A stretch of DNA of 64,000 nucleotides, taken from positions 62,001 to 126,000 of the forward strand of contig JACDNV010000009.1 of assembly GCA_017656425.1 (NCBI GenBank). Direction: 5' to 3'. This document shows, piece after piece, positions 1 to 8,460 of this stretch. The number at the start of each line of letters is the position of its first letter. Positions within the stretch are counted from its first letter, which is position 1. A program made the translations under genes and the position numbers. This DNA comes from Candidatus Neomarinimicrobiota bacterium. GTDB lineage: Bacteria; Fidelibacterota; UBA2242; B5-G15. The notes under the pieces were generated by a model, which searched no databases, had not been told where the DNA came from, and saw nothing but the letters and a program-made list of their open reading frames with translations.

Positions 1-2667
1 GATTTCGTGGTATGCCTTTATAATAAAGAAGGTGTTTTCAAAGTCCCTTAGTCCACCCGGGTGTTCTTTTATATTTATTTCACTATTAGTTGAATTATAA
101 TATTCATGGCATGCCTTTATCTCTTTATATATATTTTCGATAAATTCTTTCTTCCTATTAAATATATAAGGTTTTAGAATTTCTTTATGATATGTTTCTT
201 TAAAAATTGGACTACCTGTTATTATCCTTGCCCCTAATAGCTGAGTCTGTTCGATAAAACAACTTTCAGATGGTTTATTAAAATATTTTTTCAGATCAGA
301 AAAGCTGACAACCCAGCTTTTAAAAATGTCGGCAAACCTATTGTGTGCAATAATTGATCTTTTAATTATGTGTTTGTTCATTTTTATTACAACTTTATTC
401 AGGAATGATTTTATTTCTCGATCGTCGGATCTTAATAATACAATTATATCGTAATCATCATCAAAAGCCTGCATCCTTGCATGTCCACCAGAGGCAAGTA
501 TTGCAGCGAGGTCTTTTGTGATATATTCTCGCCTTTTTTGTTCCATTACATATTGTTTTGTAAGCTCAAATAGCATACTTATATAGTTGTCTGAAAATGT
601 GGTAAATTCGTCATTAATCTTTTCAAACGATGCTCCATTTAAAGCATCTATACCAACACGTAAAAATTCAAAATCATAGTATTCTCCAAGTTTTTCGATC
701 TTTTTTTCCGTTGTAGTGAAATTATCTATATTTTTTAATAAACCCTCAGCAAATATTTTTAATTTTTCTGGCCTGTTAAAATTGACAATGAATTCAGGGT
801 ATAGAGTTGAAATTTTTGTAATAAATCTTTTAAAATAATGGCTACTTACGTAGTATAAACGACAGATATCGAAGAGTTTTTTTCTGTATTTATCAGTATC
901 CGGGTCGAAGAAAGGCTTTTTTAGTGTATTAATTAAAGTAAATAGCAATTTTTTGTCTAAGGAATTGAGAAACTGGTTCATTATCTCAGGGTGCTTGATA
1001 AAAGTAATGCTTAAATTTTTTATTATAATTTCAGATAAAGTTATTCTACTTATAAAAGACTTAATCAGTTGTCTGATTATTTGTTCTTGTAATAGCTTTT
1101 CATCGTAAGATGCAATAATTACAATTAGAGATACCAAATTATGTGGGTAATTTATACCGCATTTAATGAAAGATTCGATTATTACGCTCCTTTTCCTCTC
1201 ATTAATGTTTAGTAAATCTTTGATAAATCTTTTCAAAAGTGACTCATTTGTTTTTAAAGAATGTAGTAGGTCTTCCCAGAAATTTGATGCTCTAAAGAAA
1301 CGTAATTGATTATTAAAATACTCCACAATGTTCATATTATCTGGCAAAGACTGGGGCTTCTTTAGATAGGTTGAAAATACCGATACCTTTCTAAGATGAT
1401 TGGAAATAAAATTTATTAGGTTTTGAATTTCTATTTTGGCGGTTTTGATATATTCCTGATATTGAATTAATAATTGTGAATATGCTGGCGCATATGGTTT
1501 ATCTTCGAACCCCATGTGTAATGCAACTTTCTGAAGATAATCGCTTGTGACACTATCATTCAGGTATATTTCATCCTCCTGGGCTATCAAAATCTGATAT
1601 AAAAACCTGAAAGTTTCGATGAATGTAAAAGCTCGATAAAGCTGTATATAGTTGTCTATATTTACTTTTTCTGTCTCCTTTAAAAGGGCAAGGACTTCAA
1701 GTAATGTATTTCTTTCAACATTTTTTATAACTTTAAAAATAGATATTAGAGCTTTTATCATTCGTAACCCATCTTCTTTAGGATTGATTATGTCATCACG
1801 TATGTCCTTTAATGTTCTATCGCTTACTTCTCCAAGAAGTCCTCTTATAAATCCCTCGTGGTAGCGGTTGTCCTGTCCCCCTTTATAATAATATCTTTCT
1901 ATGATCTCTTTTTTGAATCTGTTAAATAGATTTAATTTACCGAAAATTGGAACAGCAATCAGCATTTCACTAATAACAACATAATTGCTTATTTGTTTAT
2001 CAAGAATTTTATGGTATTCTTCAATCGAAGCACAGTAAGATTTATATCCAATGTGTTCAGATAGGTGAAAGTGCAGCGGGGAGGCATTTTTAAACATTTC
2101 GCTATTTAGCCGGGATAAAGCTTTGTTTAGTAAGTTCCTTTTTTCGCTGCCATCGTCGATGACGCCGACATCTATGTCATCTTGATCCACTCTTGTGCCG
2201 ACGCCACATATTACAAAGTTTAAATCCCTGTTATTTTTTAAAAATATATCATCAATTAAAACTGCCATATAGGAACCTGATAATTTTCTGAAATCATTAC
2301 CGGTTGTAAGTAAAAATTCTTTGTAAATATCGTATTTGTTTTTGGGCGTAGATAAATTTAGCTGCAATACATCTAGAGCTTTAAGGTTTATCAGGATAAG
2401 TTGTAAAGAGTAGTAACAACCAAGTAAGTCCAATATTTCGCTTTCTGATGAAAATGATACGATTTTTTTCATTTCTTTAAGGGGATTGGGGGATAATCTA
2501 TTCAGGTGAAATATTTCTAGGAGATAGTTATCAAAAATTTTCTGAGAAAGTTTATCATAGAATTTTTCAATTTTGTTGAAATATTTTTGATGATGTGGGC
2601 CGAGCCTTCTAGAAGCCTTTAATATTTCATCAATGTTTAACTCTACCCCTTCTCTTCTATATCTCAT
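1..2667 (-). CDS. GlnE/GlnD-like nucleotidyltransferase, C-terminus cut by window edge
   Basis: The frame is open from an ATG at 2667 to the left edge (889 codons, no stop), so the C-terminus is missing. I see two nucleotidyltransferase-like signatures: GVGTR followed by DQDDID at about residues 155-166, and GGH followed by DDDYD at about 727-740. A GGLRD motif lies near residue 871, as found just after the catalytic domain of GlnD uridylyltransferases and GlnE adenylyltransferases. Two such domains in one chain resembles the bipartite GlnE layout. The middle 500 residues are Leu/Ile/Lys-rich, probably helical, and unrecognised. The start lies 8 bp after the korC stop, so it is probably the last gene of the ldcA-kor operon. 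Modification of PII or glutamine synthetase is only an inference from the fold; the substrate is unknown. Confidence 0.72.
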   Translation of the reverse strand, partial: MRYRREGVELNIDEILKASRRLGPHHQKYFNKIEKFYDKLSQKIFDNYLLEIFHLNRLSPNPLKEMKKIVSFSSESEILDLLGCYYSLQLILINLKALDVLQLNLSTPKNKYDIYKEFLLTTGNDFRKLSGSYMAVLIDDIFLKNNRDLNFVICGVGTRVDQDDIDVGVIDDGSEKRNLLNKALSRLNSEMFKNASPLHFHLSEHIGYKSYCASIEEYHKILDKQISNYVVISEMLIAVPIFGKLNLFNRFKKEIIERYYYKGGQDNRYHEGFIRGLLGEVSDRTLKDIRDDIINPKEDGLRMIKALISIFKVIKNVERNTLLEVLALLKETEKVNIDNYIQLYRAFTFIETFRFLYQILIAQEDEIYLNDSVTSDYLQKVALHMGFEDKPYAPAYSQLLIQYQEYIKTAKIEIQNLINFISNHLRKVSVFSTYLKKPQSLPDNMNIVEYFNNQLRFFRASNFWEDLLHSLKTNESLLKRFIKDLLNINERKRSVIIESFIKCGINYPHNLVSLIVIIASYDEKLLQEQIIRQLIKSFISRITLSEIIIKNLSITFIKHPEIMNQFLNSLDKKLLFTLINTLKKPFFDPDTDKYRKKLFDICRLYYVSSHYFKRFITKISTLYPEFIVNFNRPEKLKIFAEGLLKNIDNFTTTEKKIEKLGEYYDFEFLRVGIDALNGASFEKINDEFTTFSDNYISMLFELTKQYVMEQKRREYITKDLAAILASGGHARMQAFDDDYDIIVLLRSDDREIKSFLNKVVIKMNKHIIKRSIIAHNRFADIFKSWVVSFSDLKKYFNKPSESCFIEQTQLLGARIITGSPIFKETYHKEILKPYIFNRKKEFIENIYKEIKACHEYYNSTNSEINIKEHPGGLRDFENTFFIIKAYHEI

Positions 2668-2675
2668 CTCGTTAA

Positions 2676-3236
2676 TTATGTTTGATTTTTCTCTATCCAC
2701 TCTTCTGCTAATTTTATTCCAGCTTGAAAAGCCTGTATATTTACATCTTCAGTTCCTCTTGGAACTCGTGATTTTATAGCCTGTATTACGGCATCCTGGC
2801 TGACTATATTTGTTAGTCTGGTAATTACACCAAGTGCTATTATATTTGATCCAAAATATTTACCCAATCTTTCAACAGCCGATTGTATTATAGGAAGACT
2901 TACAACTTTAAAATTACCCTTAGGGATTCTCTTTATTAACTGTGAGTCTACAATCAGAAGACCACCTGGTTTTAAATCTTTTGCATAACGGTCGCAGGCT
3001 TCCTGTGTAAGCGCGAGTAGCACATCAAGTTTTGTTGCTTTTGGATAGTCAATCTCATCATCCGATATTATAACCTCAGATCTGCTTGCTCCACCTCTTG
3101 CTTCAGGTCCGTAAGACTGACTTTGCGTGGCATTTTTTCCATCATAAATTGCGGCCGCTTCCGCTAAAATTCTTCCTATCAAAATCAAACCTTGGCCACC
3201 AGATCCACTCAAACGTATTTCGTATCTGTAACCCAT
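2676..3236 (-). CDS. korC: 2-oxoacid:ferredoxin oxidoreductase, gamma subunit
   Basis: This is the 186-residue gamma subunit of a 2-oxoacid:ferredoxin oxidoreductase, most likely the 2-oxoglutarate (Kor) type. That enzyme makes succinyl-CoA and reduced ferredoxin, or runs reductively. The N-terminal GSGGQG and the SYGPEARGG motif are diagnostic for the gamma family, and the length is normal. The ATG directly abuts the korB stop with no spacer, which implies translational coupling. The gene order D-A-B-C with four separate polypeptides is the archaeal/anaerobe Kor arrangement. Branched-chain 2-oxoacid (Vor) specificity cannot be excluded from sequence alone. Confidence 0.9.
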   Translation of the reverse strand: MGYRYEIRLSGSGGQGLILIGRILAEAAAIYDGKNATQSQSYGPEARGGASRSEVIISDDEIDYPKATKLDVLLALTQEACDRYAKDLKPGGLLIVDSQLIKRIPKGNFKVVSLPIIQSAVERLGKYFGSNIIALGVITRLTNIVSQDAVIQAIKSRVPRGTEDVNIQAFQAGIKLAEEWIEKNQT

Positions 3237-4061
3237 TTATAACCTCACTTTATTGTTATTTTTTATTTCCTCTCTTATTCTTTTATATAAATCGGTGTAT
3301 TCCTCTTTTTCAATATCTTGAAAGATGCCTATTATTATTTTATCCTTTAATTCGTCAGAAGAAAGGCTTTTTGCTTTCTCAATAGGGACTGCAATTTCTC
3401 TTTGCTTTTTAAGCATATCAATACCTCTATCTTCTTTGTTTTTTCTTCCAAATGCCGTGGGACATGGGGTGATGATTTCTACAACAGAGAACCCCTTTTT
3501 CAATATTGCCTTTTTTATGTATGTATCCATTTTCTGAAAGTGGTAAACCGTGGTACGAGCTACAAATGAAGCCCCTGCAGCCTTTGCAAGTTTTGAAATA
3601 TCAAATGGTTGTTCAGGATTTCCATAGGGAGTAGTAGTTGTGTATTTGAAGAGAGGTGTTGTTGGAGATACCTGTCCTCCCGTCATACCGTAAATATAAT
3701 TGTTATATATGAGAACGGTAATATTTATATTCCTTCTTGCGGCATGGATAAAATGGTTTCCACCTATCGCAGTAGCATCCCCATCTCCGGTTATGACTAT
3801 CACCTCTAGCTCTGGTTTTGCGAGTTTAATCCCAGTTGCATAAGCGATTGCTCTTCCGTGAGTTGTATGTAATGTGTTGAAATCCATATATCCGGGAGTT
3901 CTGCTTGAGCAACCTATTCCTGAAACTATTACCGTTTTATCAGGGTCTAATTTTAATTCATCTATTACTCTTAGAAGGGATTTTAAGACTATACCATTTC
4001 CACAACCCTCACACCAAATGTGAGGTAATTTATCGATTCTTAAATACCTTAAATAATCCAT
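3237..4061 (-). CDS. korB: 2-oxoacid:ferredoxin oxidoreductase, beta (TPP-binding) subunit
   Basis: This 274-residue catalytic subunit carries thiamine diphosphate. The TPP/Mg motif GDGDATAIGG followed about 20 residues later by YNNYIYGMTGGQ is clear. Early cysteines in CEGCGNG and the GCSSR motif fit the Fe-S/TPP region of this family. No separate ferredoxin domain is fused, so electrons should pass to the KorD-type protein encoded upstream. The start overlaps the last base of korA (ATG within the TGA junction) and the stop abuts korC, so expression is coupled. Assignment to the 2-oxoacid:ferredoxin oxidoreductase family is firm; 2-oxoglutarate as substrate is the best guess. Confidence 0.92.
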   Translation of the reverse strand: MDYLRYLRIDKLPHIWCEGCGNGIVLKSLLRVIDELKLDPDKTVIVSGIGCSSRTPGYMDFNTLHTTHGRAIAYATGIKLAKPELEVIVITGDGDATAIGGNHFIHAARRNINITVLIYNNYIYGMTGGQVSPTTPLFKYTTTTPYGNPEQPFDISKLAKAAGASFVARTTVYHFQKMDTYIKKAILKKGFSVVEIITPCPTAFGRKNKEDRGIDMLKKQREIAVPIEKAKSLSSDELKDKIIIGIFQDIEKEEYTDLYKRIREEIKNNNKVRL

Positions 4062-5194
4062 TAATCACTCCATATGAGAGTTTTGTATATTTCTTCAGGA
4101 GTTATTGGTTCACCGTTAATCTTATTTATTTTTATAATTTTATCATCATCGCAAACTTCACTCTTTATTAGATATGCTACCTGTCCGAGATTCATTTCGG
4201 GGATTATTATCTTTTTCGCTTTTGCTGTATAGGGTTTTATCTCCTCACCAGGGAAAGGCCATAGGGTCTTTAATTTTATCAGCCCTACTTTAATTCCTTT
4301 ATCTCTTGCTCTTGTTACAGCATTCTTAGCTGCTCTGTAAGGGGAACCGTAACAGATAACCAATTTTTCAAAATCCTCAGTAAACTGAGTATCGTATTCT
4401 ATGATTTCATTTCGGTATTTTTCAAGTTTTTGATTAAGTCTTATCAGTTGTTTTTCAATTATCTCAGGATCGTTGGTTGGGAATCCCTGTTCATCACGTA
4501 CGAGTCCTGTTATATGATATCTGTAACCATCTCCAAAATTTGCCATCGCAGGGATATAGGTATCATCGATCTGATAGGGAATATATTTTTCAGGTGGCAC
4601 TGCTGGTTTTTTTCTGTTTATTATTTTTATTTGATCTTTGTCGGGGATTGTTACTTTTTCTGTCAAATGTGCTGTTATCTCATCTGTTAGTAATATAACA
4701 GGTACCCTGAATTTTTCTGATAGATTGAAAGCTTTTATAGTTAAATGAAATGTTTCACTGGCCGAACTTGGAGTTAATACGATGATAGGATGTTCGCCGT
4801 GCGTACCCCAGCGACTTTGCATTACATCCTGTTGAGATGGAAGAGTAGGCAGACCTGTACTGGGACCTCCTCTCTGGACATCTACTATCACACAGGGTAT
4901 CTCGGCTATGCAAGCAAAGCCAATGTTCTCTTGCATTAGGGAAAAACCAGGCCCACTTGTTGCGGTCATGGCTTTAAGACCGGCAATAGAAGCACCTATA
5001 ACAGCACATATAGACGCTATTTCATCCTCCATCTGGATAAAAATTCCATCTAAAAGAGGAAGTTTATATGCTAGGTATTCTGCTATCTCAGAAGAAGGAG
5101 TGATTGGGTACCCTGCAAAGAATCGGCATCCAGCCATAATAGCAGCTTCAGCACAAGCGGTATTGCCATGAATCATCATAGTTTTAGAGGGCAT
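4061..5194 (-). CDS. korA: 2-oxoacid:ferredoxin oxidoreductase, alpha subunit
   Basis: This 377-residue alpha subunit has an N-terminal pyrimidine-binding domain (GNTACAEAA, then the YPITPSSEIAE motif at about residues 29-40). The TSGPGFSLMQENIG and QRGGPSTGLPT segments are typical of KorA/VorB. The C-terminal transketolase-like domain follows from about residue 265. Overlaps of one base at both ends place it tightly between korD and korB. With beta, gamma and delta it forms a cytoplasmic, oxygen-sensitive complex that links the TCA cycle, or amino-acid-derived 2-oxoacids, to ferredoxin. Confidence 0.92.
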   Translation of the reverse strand: MPSKTMMIHGNTACAEAAIMAGCRFFAGYPITPSSEIAEYLAYKLPLLDGIFIQMEDEIASICAVIGASIAGLKAMTATSGPGFSLMQENIGFACIAEIPCVIVDVQRGGPSTGLPTLPSQQDVMQSRWGTHGEHPIIVLTPSSASETFHLTIKAFNLSEKFRVPVILLTDEITAHLTEKVTIPDKDQIKIINRKKPAVPPEKYIPYQIDDTYIPAMANFGDGYRYHITGLVRDEQGFPTNDPEIIEKQLIRLNQKLEKYRNEIIEYDTQFTEDFEKLVICYGSPYRAAKNAVTRARDKGIKVGLIKLKTLWPFPGEEIKPYTAKAKKIIIPEMNLGQVAYLIKSEVCDDDKIIKINKINGEPITPEEIYKTLIWSD

Positions 5195-5409
5195 CAGATT
5201 TTCTCCTTCTCATTTTTTACCTCTACCTTAATTGCGAAATCGGGGCATAATTTTTCGCATATCATGCAACCAGTACATTTATCTGCATTCACAATCTTTG
5301 GGTAAAAACCTTCCATTTTGAATACTTTGGAAGGGCACATCTGTACACAGATTTCACAACTTTTACACCATTCTTTGTTTATTTTTATTTGATATTTCTT
5401 CTTTAACAT
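5194..5409 (-). CDS. korD: 4Fe-4S ferredoxin subunit of 2-oxoacid oxidoreductase (delta)
   Basis: This 71-residue protein carries two 4Fe-4S motifs. C15-x2-C18-x2-C21-x3-C25-P forms the first with its partner, and C45-x2-C48-x2-C51-x3-C55-P the second. This is the delta/ferredoxin subunit that takes electrons from the TPP subunit. It starts 3 bp after the ldcA stop and its last base overlaps korA. The N-terminal lead with YQIKINKEWCKSC is typical of kor-associated delta subunits rather than free ferredoxins. Confidence 0.9.
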   Translation of the reverse strand: MLKKKYQIKINKEWCKSCEICVQMCPSKVFKMEGFYPKIVNADKCTGCMICEKLCPDFAIKVEVKNEKEKI

Positions 5410-5412
5410 CTA

Positions 5413-6342
5413 CTACTCCCATCGTGAATTTAAAATAATTATTTTCACTGGATCTGTCTGAATTTTAACTCTCATACCCACCGGTAAAGTAATTTTTTTC
5501 TTTGTATGACCGTATGCAAGGTTTGATATTATCGGAAATCCTGGAGAGGGTATGGCTTCTTTTATTATTTCTTCCAATTTTATGGTTCTTTTTGAAAAGC
5601 AATTGTTGAATTGACCTAAAATAATTCCCCTGGTTTTATTAAAAATTTTATTATGTTTTAGGATTTGAAATAACCTATCAAGTTTGTAGCCTTTTTCATT
5701 TATATCTTCGAGGATGAGAATTGAATTATCTAATGATGGACAATATTCTGTGTTTAAAAAAGATATAAACACCGAGAGACATACAGGCAGTATTATACCT
5801 TCTGCTTCACCGTGATTTATTACATTGAGTTTCATATTTTCAGGATTTCTTACTTCAACTAAAAGTTTATCACCAGTTAACATATTCCAGAACCAGTTTT
5901 CGGTATAGTTATCAATATTCATTGATAAATCTGTGGCTACCATGGGACCCGAGAATGATATCCATTTTAATTTTCTAAGAAGAGCCAATTGTAATGCAGT
6001 TATATCAGAATAACCTACAAGTGGTTTAGGTTTTGCATTTTTTAGTTTGTCATAGTTTATCTTATCGACAATTCTTAATGCACCGTATCCCCCCCTTGCA
6101 CAAATTATGCAATCTGTATCATCGTCTAGCATAAATTCTTCGAAGATTTTTGCCCTGGTACTATCATCAGGTCCTGCCATATTGTATTTACCACGTGTTA
6201 AATATTTGGAGATTTTGATTTTATAGCCTCTAGATTGCAGATACTCTATTCCTTTTTTAAGGAGATTTCTTTTTGCAGGACTTGATGGAGCTATTATTCC
6301 AATAGTGCCTCCCTCAGGCAAAGGAGGCGATTTTATATTCAT
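5413..6342 (-). CDS. ldcA: LD-carboxypeptidase (peptidase S66, LdcA/MccF-like)
   Basis: This 309-residue serine peptidase of family S66 cleaves the terminal D-Ala from murein tetrapeptides during peptidoglycan recycling, or hydrolyses microcin-like adducts. The N-terminal GTIGIIAPSSP, the CARGGYGALR segment and the nucleophile motif VGYSD (Ser at about 112) are visible. The acidic residue lies in LILEDINEKGYKLDR and the histidine in AYGHTKKKITLPVG, which completes the Ser-Glu-His triad. There is no signal peptide, so it is cytoplasmic. It is the first gene of a minus-strand run into korDABC with a 3 bp gap; the link to 2-oxoacid metabolism is probably only transcriptional. Confidence 0.9.
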   Translation of the reverse strand: MNIKSPPLPEGGTIGIIAPSSPAKRNLLKKGIEYLQSRGYKIKISKYLTRGKYNMAGPDDSTRAKIFEEFMLDDDTDCIICARGGYGALRIVDKINYDKLKNAKPKPLVGYSDITALQLALLRKLKWISFSGPMVATDLSMNIDNYTENWFWNMLTGDKLLVEVRNPENMKLNVINHGEAEGIILPVCLSVFISFLNTEYCPSLDNSILILEDINEKGYKLDRLFQILKHNKIFNKTRGIILGQFNNCFSKRTIKLEEIIKEAIPSPGFPIISNLAYGHTKKKITLPVGMRVKIQTDPVKIIILNSRWE

Positions 6343-6500
6343 TGTATTTTATCTTTTTTACAAATTACATATAAAAATTGCAAAATATTTAAGTAAAGAG
6401 AAACCATTTTTATTATAAAAATTTGCTCGTATTCCTATATTACGGATGACAATTAATTTATTCATATAAGATAGTGTTTGAAATTGCAAAAAAATATATT

Positions 6501-6524
6501 ACATTTCGATGATTGTCGAAATGT
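6501..6524. promoter_or_regulatory. perfect 9-bp inverted repeat, probable ArsR-type operator
   Basis: The half-sites ACATTTCGA and TCGAAATGT are perfect complements around a 6-base centre (TGATTG). The site ends 10 bases before an AAGGAG ribosome site at 6535-6540. ArsR/SmtB-family repressors bind palindromes of this kind, and thioredoxin-like plus DGC genes are often found in ArsR-controlled metal/arsenic operons. The palindrome is directly seen; the repressor family is inferred. No arsR gene lies in the window. Confidence 0.5.
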
Positions 6525-6540
6525 TTTGGAAGTGAAGGAG

Positions 6541-6816
6541 ATTTTAAGTATCAAAATCTTAGAACCAGGCTGTCCCGAATGGAACAGTTTTTAAAAGGTT
6601 GTAAAAGATGCTTTAGTGGAGCTTTCATTCGATGCAAAAATCGAGAAGATTACTGATGTGGCAAAGATGATAGATTATAAGATATTGATGACTCCTGCTC
6701 TCGTTGTAAATGAAAAAGTTAATGTTTCTGGCGGAATACCTTCTAAAGAAGAAGTAATAGAGTGGATAAAGAGGGATAGTTATGAAAATTCCAGAGATAG
6801 GCTTGATTATTTGTAA
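6541..6816 (+). pseudogene. decayed small thioredoxin-like (redox-active disulfide) gene
   Basis: Downstream of AAGGAG (6535-6540) one frame reads IKILEPGCPEWNSF, then an in-frame TAA at 6592-6594, then KVVKDALVELSFDAKIEKI, TPALVVNEKV and GGIPSKEEVIEWIK. This is the whole fold of the small thioredoxin-like family with a GCPxC active site. Three defects are visible: no ATG at the expected start, the second active-site Cys is Trp (CPEW), and the stop falls in helix 1. An internal GTG at 6616 could only make a fragment without the active site. The 3' end overlaps the following DGC gene. I call it a pseudogene; sequencing error is unlikely to explain all three changes. Confidence 0.72.
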
Positions 6817-7174
6817 TAGCGGGGCCTCAAATTCTGGATATCTAACAGGGCTTGTTGCATTTGAAATAGCTGAGAAGTTTGGAGAGGAAAAAGTCGGGAT
6901 CTGCTCTCTTCCTGCTCTTGTGAACAATATTCCAAGACAAACTCAGCTTATTAAGAAAGTCCCTTATACTGTAGTGATTGATGGATGTCACAATGAGTGC
7001 TCCGGGAAAATTTTGGACAGAATAGGAATTAAGTATTAAAATTACATTAATTTAGAAAATGTTTTTGGATACAAAAAATTTGGACCCTTTACTACTTTTA
7101 AATATTCAGAGAATGATGCAAAAAGAATCTTTTCAAATATTGTCAAAATTATTGATACACAATTGAACGCGTAG
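6782..7174 (+). pseudogene. DGC-type putative zinc-binding protein, interrupted by in-frame TAA
   Basis: The ATG at 6782 follows GAGGGAT and opens an 85-residue ORF ending at a TAA at 7037-7039. It has CNSGASNSGYLTGLVAFEIAE, an ICSLPAL segment and VIDGCHNECSGKIL, which are the conserved Cys motifs of the DGC putative zinc-binding family. The same frame continues after the stop for another 44 codons. These read INLENVFGYKKFGP and FKYSENDAKRIFSNI, which is the expected C-terminus of the family, and end at TAG 7172-7174. One nonsense codon therefore removes the last third. The upstream partner gene is also broken, so the operon is probably dead. A truncated functional protein is possible but less likely. 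Confidence 0.72.
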
Positions 7175-7222
7175 TAGGTGACATTTTGTGTTAAAGGATA
7201 ATTGAATTAGGGAGGTGCAAAA

Positions 7223-7570
7223 ATGGACAAAGAAAGGAAGCGAGAAACAAAATTAGATCCGAAATTTGCTTACTGGAAGGGTATACCAAGAGAAGAAATA
7301 ACTTGGCATCCTTCGATTGATGAAAGCAAGTGCACTGGATGTGGTATGTGCGTTACCAGTTGCGGAAGGAATGTTTTTGATTACGACCGGGAGAAGAAAA
7401 GGGCAATTGTAGCAAGACCTCTCCAGTGTATGGTGGGATGCACGTCATGTCAGGTGTGGTGTATATTTGATGCTATAATTTTTCCTGATTCCCAATATAT
7501 AAAGGATTTGATAAAGAAGAAAAAAATATTAAGTGTCGTGAAAAAACAACTTGAGGAGAGAAAAATGTGA
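7223..7570 (+). CDS. 4Fe-4S dicluster ferredoxin-like protein
   Basis: This 115-residue cytoplasmic iron-sulfur protein has a first cluster motif C-x2-C-x2-C-x3-C in CTGCGMCVTSC. A second, unusual motif reads CMVGCTSCQVWC (C-x3-C-x2-C-x3-C). A strong GGAGG ribosome site sits just before the ATG. It is a clear paralogue of the protein at 8136-8417: both share GIPRE, a W-x-P segment, DE..CT.C, VARP/VVRP and an FPD motif after the last Cys. It probably carries electrons for the small redox cluster here; the partner is not identified. The Lys-rich tail from about residue 95 is specific to this copy. Confidence 0.82.
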   Translation: MDKERKRETKLDPKFAYWKGIPREEITWHPSIDESKCTGCGMCVTSCGRNVFDYDREKKRAIVARPLQCMVGCTSCQVWCIFDAIIFPDSQYIKDLIKKKKILSVVKKQLEERKM

Positions 7571-7770
7571 ATATTTCAACATTGACTAACATGCAGGTAC
7601 ACGGTTCGCTATGCTCACTAAAACCCCACCAAGGCGAAACTTCACATATCACCAGAGCATTAAGTTAAGTGCCCAAACCTGCTAGTAATGGGGTAATATG
7701 TCAATGAGAAAGATCACAGTTTTTGGTGTAGAGAGTTTTTTAAAGAATTTTCTTTTTAAGGAGGTTTAAA

Positions 7771-8136
7771 ATGAAAAAAGCAATACTTATCTGCACGTGT
7801 AGTTTCGCATGTCCATCGATGAAGGATATTGATTTTGCAGAACTATCCGAAAAGATCAGGCTTGAAATACCTGAGGCTTCCTACATGGTTCTTCACCCCA
7901 GAATTTGTGAGAGAAATGGTGAAGAGATGATGGCAGATCTTTTAAAAGAAGGTGTAATATACTATACTATAGCATGTAAGCCTGAGAAACAGGAAAAACT
8001 TCTTCGTGATGGATTTCAGAAAGCTGGCGTGATTATGGAAAGAGATAAAAATTGGGTGCCAATCTCTGTTCAATTTAAAAATACTGATCAGGTATTCGAG
8101 GAGATAGAAAGAGCATTGAAAAATGGAGGAGAATAA
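7771..8136 (+). CDS. small Cys-containing protein resembling the HdrA N-terminal region
   Basis: This 121-residue protein begins ILICTCSFACPSM and later has RICERNGEEMM and a YYTIACKP segment. The spacing of CxC, the conserved Cys-x-x-Asn/Gly and the late ACxP resembles the N-terminal domain of HdrA-type heterodisulfide reductase subunits and related CoB-CoM-reductase-like proteins. It lacks the FAD domain. AAGGAGG precedes the ATG, and the stop overlaps the ATG of the next ferredoxin gene (ATAATGG), so the two are translationally coupled. A role as a redox adaptor with the flanking ferredoxins is inference. Confidence 0.55.
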   Translation: MKKAILICTCSFACPSMKDIDFAELSEKIRLEIPEASYMVLHPRICERNGEEMMADLLKEGVIYYTIACKPEKQEKLLRDGFQKAGVIMERDKNWVPISVQFKNTDQVFEEIERALKNGGE

Positions 8137-8417
8137 TGGCTTCAAATAGCTATATGGGTATACCAAGGGAAAAAATCCCCTGGTATCCTGCTGTTGATGA
8201 AAATGCATGTACAAAATGTAGTACCTGTCTGGATTTTTGTGCCAATGATGTGTTCGAACAGGGAGAAGGTAGTGTTGAAGTTGTAAGACCTTATAATTGT
8301 GTGGTTGGATGCAGCTCTTGTCAGAATGTATGTCCATCAGGTGCGATTAGATTTCCTGATATGAGACAGTTTGTTGAAACCCTGAAAAAATTGAGAGAAG
8401 AGTATAGAAATAAATAG
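8136..8417 (+). CDS. 4Fe-4S dicluster ferredoxin-like protein (second paralogue)
   Basis: This 93-residue protein has CTKCSTCLDFC as the first cluster motif and CVVGCSSCQNVCP as the second. It matches the 7223-7570 product through GIPRE, W-x-P, VVRP, VGC-SCQ and RFPD, so the pair arose by duplication with the HdrA-N-like gene between them. The start codon overlaps the upstream stop. The C-terminus is a short charged helix. It is probably a soluble electron carrier; partner and direction are unknown. Confidence 0.85.
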   Translation: MASNSYMGIPREKIPWYPAVDENACTKCSTCLDFCANDVFEQGEGSVEVVRPYNCVVGCSSCQNVCPSGAIRFPDMRQFVETLKKLREEYRNK

Positions 8418-8460
8418 TTAAAATTTTTATAATTGATATAGGTTACTTTTGGAGGGATAG

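Noticed and set aside
7571-7770. Riboswitch or structured RNA between the ferredoxin genes
   Set aside because: The stretch with CCCCACCAAGGCG is less AT-rich than its surroundings, but I could not build a conserved fold or match a known class; it may be a relic of inserted DNA.
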